Source: Gemmatimonadota bacterium (GTDB lineage: Bacteria > Gemmatimonadota > Gemmatimonadetes > Gemmatimonadales > GWC2-71-9). From it: 8,971 nt of DNA. The position numbers and the translations under genes are program-made. Numbering within the stretch: position 1 is the first letter of the stretch; every line of letters starts with the position of its first letter. Under the pieces are notes generated by a model, which saw only the letters and a list, made by a program, of their open reading frames with translations, did no database searches and was not told where the DNA came from. This document shows positions 6,821-8,971 of this stretch, one piece after another. Where the stretch lies: the NCBI GenBank assembly GCA_024640185.1, contig JAHEFN010000077.1:1-8971 (forward strand). The letters are read 5' to 3'.

Positions 6821-7999
6821 TCACGGCAGGGTCCCAAAGTGCCGACCCCGGATGGTGAGCACGGCACCGAGCGCCACCACCGCCATCAACGCGCTGGCAA
6901 CGAAGGCCACCGGAGCCCCGACGGCGGTCATCACCACCCCCGCCAACACCGGTCCGATGATCCGCGCCAGCGAGGCCGTGCTCTGGGCCACGCCGAGGAT
7001 CCGCCCTTGTCCGGTCGCGCCGGTCAGTCGGGAGATCAGGCCCAACATCGACGGTCCCGCGAGGCCGTACCCACTCCCGAGCAGGGCCAGCACCAGATAG
7101 AAGCCGGCCCCCCCGTGCTGCCCGACGATCGGGATCAGGGCCAGTCCCGTCGCCAGGAGCGCTGCCCCGGTACGCGCGGTGCCCGTCTCCCCCCAGCGCC
7201 GCACCAGTCGCCCGAGCACGCCGCCCTGGGTGATCGCCGTGACCAGCCCGATGAAGGCGAACCAGTAGCTGACGGCACTCCGATCGGCCCCGAGCACGGT
7301 CGCGCCCCAGAGGGGGAAGACCACATACATCACGCTGAACGCCAGGGTGGTCAGGAAGAGCACCAGCAAGGGGATCGGCAGGGACAGCCTGGACGACTCG
7401 AGCAGGGTGGCATCCTCGACCATCGGCGGACGGCGAGTGGATTCGGGGAGAATCATCATCGCCACGAGGAGGTTGACCCCGGTGATGGCTGCGGCGATCC
7501 ACGCGGGGAGGGCCGTCCCTCCGCCGGCACTCAGACCGCCAATGAGTGGGCCGACGATGAATCCTGCACCGACGGCCGCCCCGATCTTCCCCATTGAACG
7601 GGCCCGCTCCGATGGCGCGGTCTGATCGGCCAGGTAGGCTTGGGCGACGCTGATGGTGCCACCCGATCCGCCGTCGAGGAGTCGCGAGATCAGCAGGACC
7701 CACCAACTGCCGGCGAGGGCAAAGACCACGTAGGACACCGCACTGCCCGCCAAGCCGATCAGCAGGACCGGGCGACGGCCGATGGTGTCACTCCAGCGCC
7801 CCCAGAGTGGGGCCAGCAGGAACTGGATCGCCGAGTAGGACGCCACCAGGACCCCGACCATCGCCGGGCTCGCTCCCAGGCGCGTCGCCTCGCCGGGGAG
7901 CAAGGGCAGGATGATGCCGAAGCCGACGATGTCGATGAAGACCGTCGCCAGCACGATCGGTCCGGCGAGGGTTCGCTGTGGGGTGGGGGCGTGCGTCAT
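6821..7999 (-). CDS. MFS multidrug/TetA-type efflux transporter
   Basis: This is a 392-residue inner-membrane proton-driven exporter with about 12 hydrophobic segments, the usual size for the 12-TM DHA1 (TetA/Bcr-like) group. TM1 carries DIVGFGIILPLLP with D23. Motif A between TM2 and TM3 is complete (G67-R-W-S-D71-T-I-G-R75-R-P). R106 in SRLLDGGSGG fits motif B, and GAAVGAGFIVGPLIGG (140-155) is the antiporter signature motif C. The second half has a degenerate repeat of motif A. The start is ATG at 7999; no Shine-Dalgarno precedes it, so it may be leaderless or weakly translated. It converges on lepB with 6 bases between stops. The zinc-ribbon gene lies 58 bases upstream on the same strand. 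The family is firm; substrate assignment (tetracycline or other drug) cannot be made from sequence. Confidence 0.92.
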   Translation of the reverse strand: MTHAPTPQRTLAGPIVLATVFIDIVGFGIILPLLPGEATRLGASPAMVGVLVASYSAIQFLLAPLWGRWSDTIGRRPVLLIGLAGSAVSYVVFALAGSWWVLLISRLLDGGSGGTISVAQAYLADQTAPSERARSMGKIGAAVGAGFIVGPLIGGLSAGGGTALPAWIAAAITGVNLLVAMMILPESTRRPPMVEDATLLESSRLSLPIPLLVLFLTTLAFSVMYVVFPLWGATVLGADRSAVSYWFAFIGLVTAITQGGVLGRLVRRWGETGTARTGAALLATGLALIPIVGQHGGAGFYLVLALLGSGYGLAGPSMLGLISRLTGATGQGRILGVAQSTASLARIIGPVLAGVVMTAVGAPVAFVASALMAVVALGAVLTIRGRHFGTLP

Positions 8000-8006
8000 T
8001 CCGGGG

Positions 8007-8035
8007 AGGATCGTGGCCTACCCGTCGGGGGTCAA
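8007..8035 (-). promoter_or_regulatory. Possible promoter of the MFS gene
   Basis: On the - strand TTGACC (8030-8035) is followed after 17 bases by GATCCT (8007-8012), a 3/6 match to the -10 box. The transporter's ATG begins 7 bases later, which would give an almost leaderless transcript. That fits the lack of a ribosome site, but the -10 match is poor. Confidence 0.3.
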
Positions 8036-8036
8036 G

Positions 8037-8057
8037 CGAGGAGGCTCGCCTCGAGGC
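8037..8057 (-). terminator. GC-rich dyad after the zinc-ribbon gene
   Basis: Immediately after the zinc-ribbon stop lie overlapping inverted repeats: the perfect 10-base palindrome GCCTCGAGGC (8048-8057) and CGAGG-AGGCTCG-CCTCG (8037-8053). They could fold in RNA but lack a U-tract, so termination is only a possibility. Confidence 0.25.
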
Positions 8058-8297
8058 TTAGCGCATGCCCACGGGGGTGCCCGTGGCGCGATCGATATAG
8101 GCCACCAGCCGACTGCATCCGGTGCAGGTCAACCGGACCCGGCCGGGGGTCCCATTGCCCTTCCGCGGGCGACGAGGGGTGCGTTCAATCGCCTCGCTGC
8201 CGCAGGATGGGCAACGAAGCTCCTTCCCCTCTCGGTCGGCCGTGATGAGGTTGAGCGCCTCATCGGGGCGAAACTCCTTGACGTGGCGACGGCCCAC
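8058..8297 (-). CDS. Small zinc-ribbon protein, hypothetical
   Basis: This is a 79-residue basic protein with a four-cysteine zinc ribbon: C29-P-S-C32 and C58-T-G-C61, 25 residues apart. Between the pairs is an Arg/Lys/Pro/Gly-rich segment (RTPRRPRKGNGTPGR) that suggests contact with nucleic acid. Residues 10-24 (RPDEALNLITADREG) look like a short helix. Start choice: GTG at 8297 has AAGGA ending 6 bases upstream and gives a compact domain. The frame stays open further upstream, but that stretch is not protein-like and runs into the divergent gene. There is no export signal, so it is cytoplasmic. It lies 58 bases upstream of the MFS gene and is divergent from the Lys-rich-tail gene. No named function is recognisable; a transcription- or translation-associated role is a guess. 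Confidence 0.7.
   Translation of the reverse strand: MGRRHVKEFRPDEALNLITADREGKELRCPSCGSEAIERTPRRPRKGNGTPGRVRLTCTGCSRLVAYIDRATGTPVGMR
8069..8086 (-). other. Strong stem-loop in the 3' end of the zinc-ribbon gene
   Basis: CCACGGG (8069-8075) and CCCGTGG (8080-8086) form a perfect 7-bp GC-rich stem with a 4-base loop. It spans the codons for the C-terminal Thr-Gly-Thr-Pro-Val and ends 8 bases before the stop codon in the direction of transcription. It could act in mRNA 3'-end stability or, with the following dyad, termination. It may also be a by-product of GC-rich coding. Confidence 0.35.
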
Positions 8298-8355
8298 TGG
8301 CAGTCCTTCCCACGCTGCAGACCCCGGGAGTTCCGGGATCGATTGGCGTCCTTTG

Positions 8356-8384
8356 TAGGTACGGGTGTCTGGAAGGGCCGTCAA
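8356..8384 (-). promoter_or_regulatory. Possible promoter of the zinc-ribbon gene
   Basis: On the - strand TTGACG (8379-8384) is followed after 17 bases by TACCTA (8356-8361). The -35 box is 5/6 and the -10 box is weak (2/6). Position and spacing suit the GTG start at 8297, leaving a leader of about 50 bases. Confidence 0.3.
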
Positions 8385-8413
8385 GGGTCCCAACTGTCGG
8401 ATCTCTTGACGGC
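8377..8413. promoter_or_regulatory. 9-bp inverted repeat (possible shared operator) in divergent spacer
   Basis: GCCGTCAAG (8377-8385) and CTTGACGGC (8405-8413) are perfect inverted copies 19 bases apart, 28 bases centre to centre. Allowing one mismatch the arms reach 11 bases. Each arm contains a TTGACG facing outwards, so the dyad may simply be paired -35 boxes, or a regulator site controlling both divergent genes. Confidence 0.45.
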
Positions 8414-8435
8414 AACACCCTTCGGTCTCTACGTT
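8406..8435 (+). promoter_or_regulatory. Likely promoter of the Lys-rich-tail gene
   Basis: TTGACG (8406-8411) and TACGTT (8430-8435) are 18 bases apart. The -35 box is 5/6, and the -10 box keeps the three most conserved positions (T1, A2, T6). Transcription would begin near 8442. A GAGGAG at 8447-8452 lies just 3 bases before ATG 8456, so the ribosome site is close to the start. Confidence 0.5.
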
Positions 8436-8455
8436 GGCGCAACGCTGAGGAGCAA

Positions 8456-8971
8456 ATGACTGAACTCGCCGCACCCCAAATATCCTCCCTGATGGAGGCC
8501 CTCCCAGGCATCGCCAAGGTGCTCCGCTCCCCTGTGGCCAGTGCCATGGTGGACTTGGTCCGGGCTGGAGCCGGCCTCGGGGACTTCCTTGTCGATGACG
8601 CGGAGGAGCTGCTGCGCTTCGGTTCCCGGCGGAATCTCCTGGCCGACGAGGAGGTCGATCAGGTGCTCGCCGAGGTTCGCTCGGTGGTGGGCCGCTCGGG
8701 CAAGCGCGCTCCCGGCAAGCCCGCCCCAACGCTGAAGCCGTCCAAGGTGGCCAGCGCCAAGCGGCAGGCCGCGGCCCCCTCGCCCAAGCCGGTGACCAAG
8801 AAGGCCCCCGCCAAGAAGGCGGCCGCCAAGCCGGCTGCCCCGGCCAAGACCGCCCCAGCGCCAAAGGCGCCGGCCAAGAAGGCTGTGGCCAAGAAGGCGG
8901 CTGCCAAGAAGGCTCCGGCCAAGAAGGCGCCAGCGAAGAAGGCTGCGACGAAGAAGGCCCCGGCCAAGAAG
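8456..8971 (+). CDS. Histone H1-like AKK-repeat protein, 3'-partial
   Basis: The frame opens at ATG 8456 and is still open at the right edge after 172 codons, so the C-terminus is missing. Residues 1-80 form a non-repetitive, probably helical domain (LPGIAKVLRSPVASAMVDLV, then VDDAEELLRFGSRRNLLADE) that I cannot assign. From about residue 83 the protein is Lys/Ala/Pro-rich with no acidic residues. From residue 140 it is a regular five-residue repeat with KK at 141-142, 146-147, 151-152, 156-157, 161-162, 166-167 and 171-172. Such tails bind DNA in bacterial H1-like proteins and in PhaF-type phasins, which also pair a helical N-terminal domain with an AAKP tail. Nucleoid binding is therefore the likeliest role, with granule association an alternative. 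It is divergent from the zinc-ribbon gene. Confidence 0.75.
   Translation, partial: MTELAAPQISSLMEALPGIAKVLRSPVASAMVDLVRAGAGLGDFLVDDAEELLRFGSRRNLLADEEVDQVLAEVRSVVGRSGKRAPGKPAPTLKPSKVASAKRQAAAPSPKPVTKKAPAKKAAAKPAAPAKTAPAPKAPAKKAVAKKAAAKKAPAKKAPAKKAATKKAPAKK
8795..8971 (+). repeat. 15-bp coding tandem repeat (AKK pentads)
   Basis: Units built on GCCAAGAAGGCN recur with looser spacing from 8795, then in strict 15-base register from 8873 to the window edge (seven AAGAAG pairs). Lysine is always AAG; Ala and Pro third positions vary, so the units are diverged and kept at protein level. Repeat number may vary between strains. Confidence 0.8.

Noticed and set aside
6827..8392. Decamer AGGGTCCCAA present near 6827 and again near 8384
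   Set aside because: Ten-base repeats are expected by chance in 9 kb of GC-rich sequence, and the two sites share no context.
8298..8864. Upstream extension of the zinc-ribbon frame across the divergent gene
   Set aside because: The extra residues are Pro/Arg/Ser-rich antisense of the Lys-rich-tail gene, and a good ribosome site supports the GTG at 8297.
1..8971. CRISPR array, tRNA/rRNA, insertion sequence or attachment site
   Set aside because: I saw no spaced direct repeats other than the AKK coding tract, no cloverleaf-like sequence, no transposase-like protein and no terminal inverted repeats.

Overview
This is a GC-rich bacterial chromosomal window (roughly two thirds G+C by eye) with tightly packed genes and no mobile elements, RNA genes or CRISPR. 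The mix of a secreted M14 carboxypeptidase, a PD40 beta-propeller lipoprotein, a Bcp peroxiredoxin, a single-TM type I signal peptidase and a histone H1-like Lys/Ala/Pro-rich protein suggests a Gram-negative, environmental lineage, with Gemmatimonadota a plausible guess. That assignment is inference from gene style only; there is no marker gene here.

Left block (1-6814, + strand): six genes with almost no gaps. In order they are an RND/HlyD-type periplasmic adaptor (5' end cut off by the window), an exported HEWQH zinc-metallopeptidase-like protein, an exported M14 zinc carboxypeptidase, a Bcp peroxiredoxin, a PD40 lipoprotein and signal peptidase I (lepB). Four of the five junctions overlap by 1-4 bases (GTGA, TGATG, TGATG, ATGA). 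The fifth is a 17-base gap with a good Shine-Dalgarno sequence. This looks like one translationally coupled operon. Five of the six products act outside the cytoplasm or at the membrane, and three are (or look like) peptidases, so the common theme is probably envelope and secreted-protein handling. No promoter for the block is visible, so it starts upstream of the window.

Right block (6821-8971): a 12-TM MFS drug-efflux-type transporter on the - strand converges on lepB, with only 6 bases between the stop codons. Upstream of it on the same strand is a small four-cysteine zinc-ribbon protein. This is divergent from a + strand gene that runs off the right edge, encoding a short N-terminal domain plus a long AKK-repeat tail resembling histone H1. 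The 158-base divergent spacer holds a perfect 9-base inverted repeat whose arms contain TTGACG -35-like boxes facing in both directions.

Nothing here is a clearly new biological system. The best leads are the protease-rich coupled operon with its unassigned HEWQH peptidase, and the zinc-ribbon / Lys-rich-tail divergent pair with its shared dyad.
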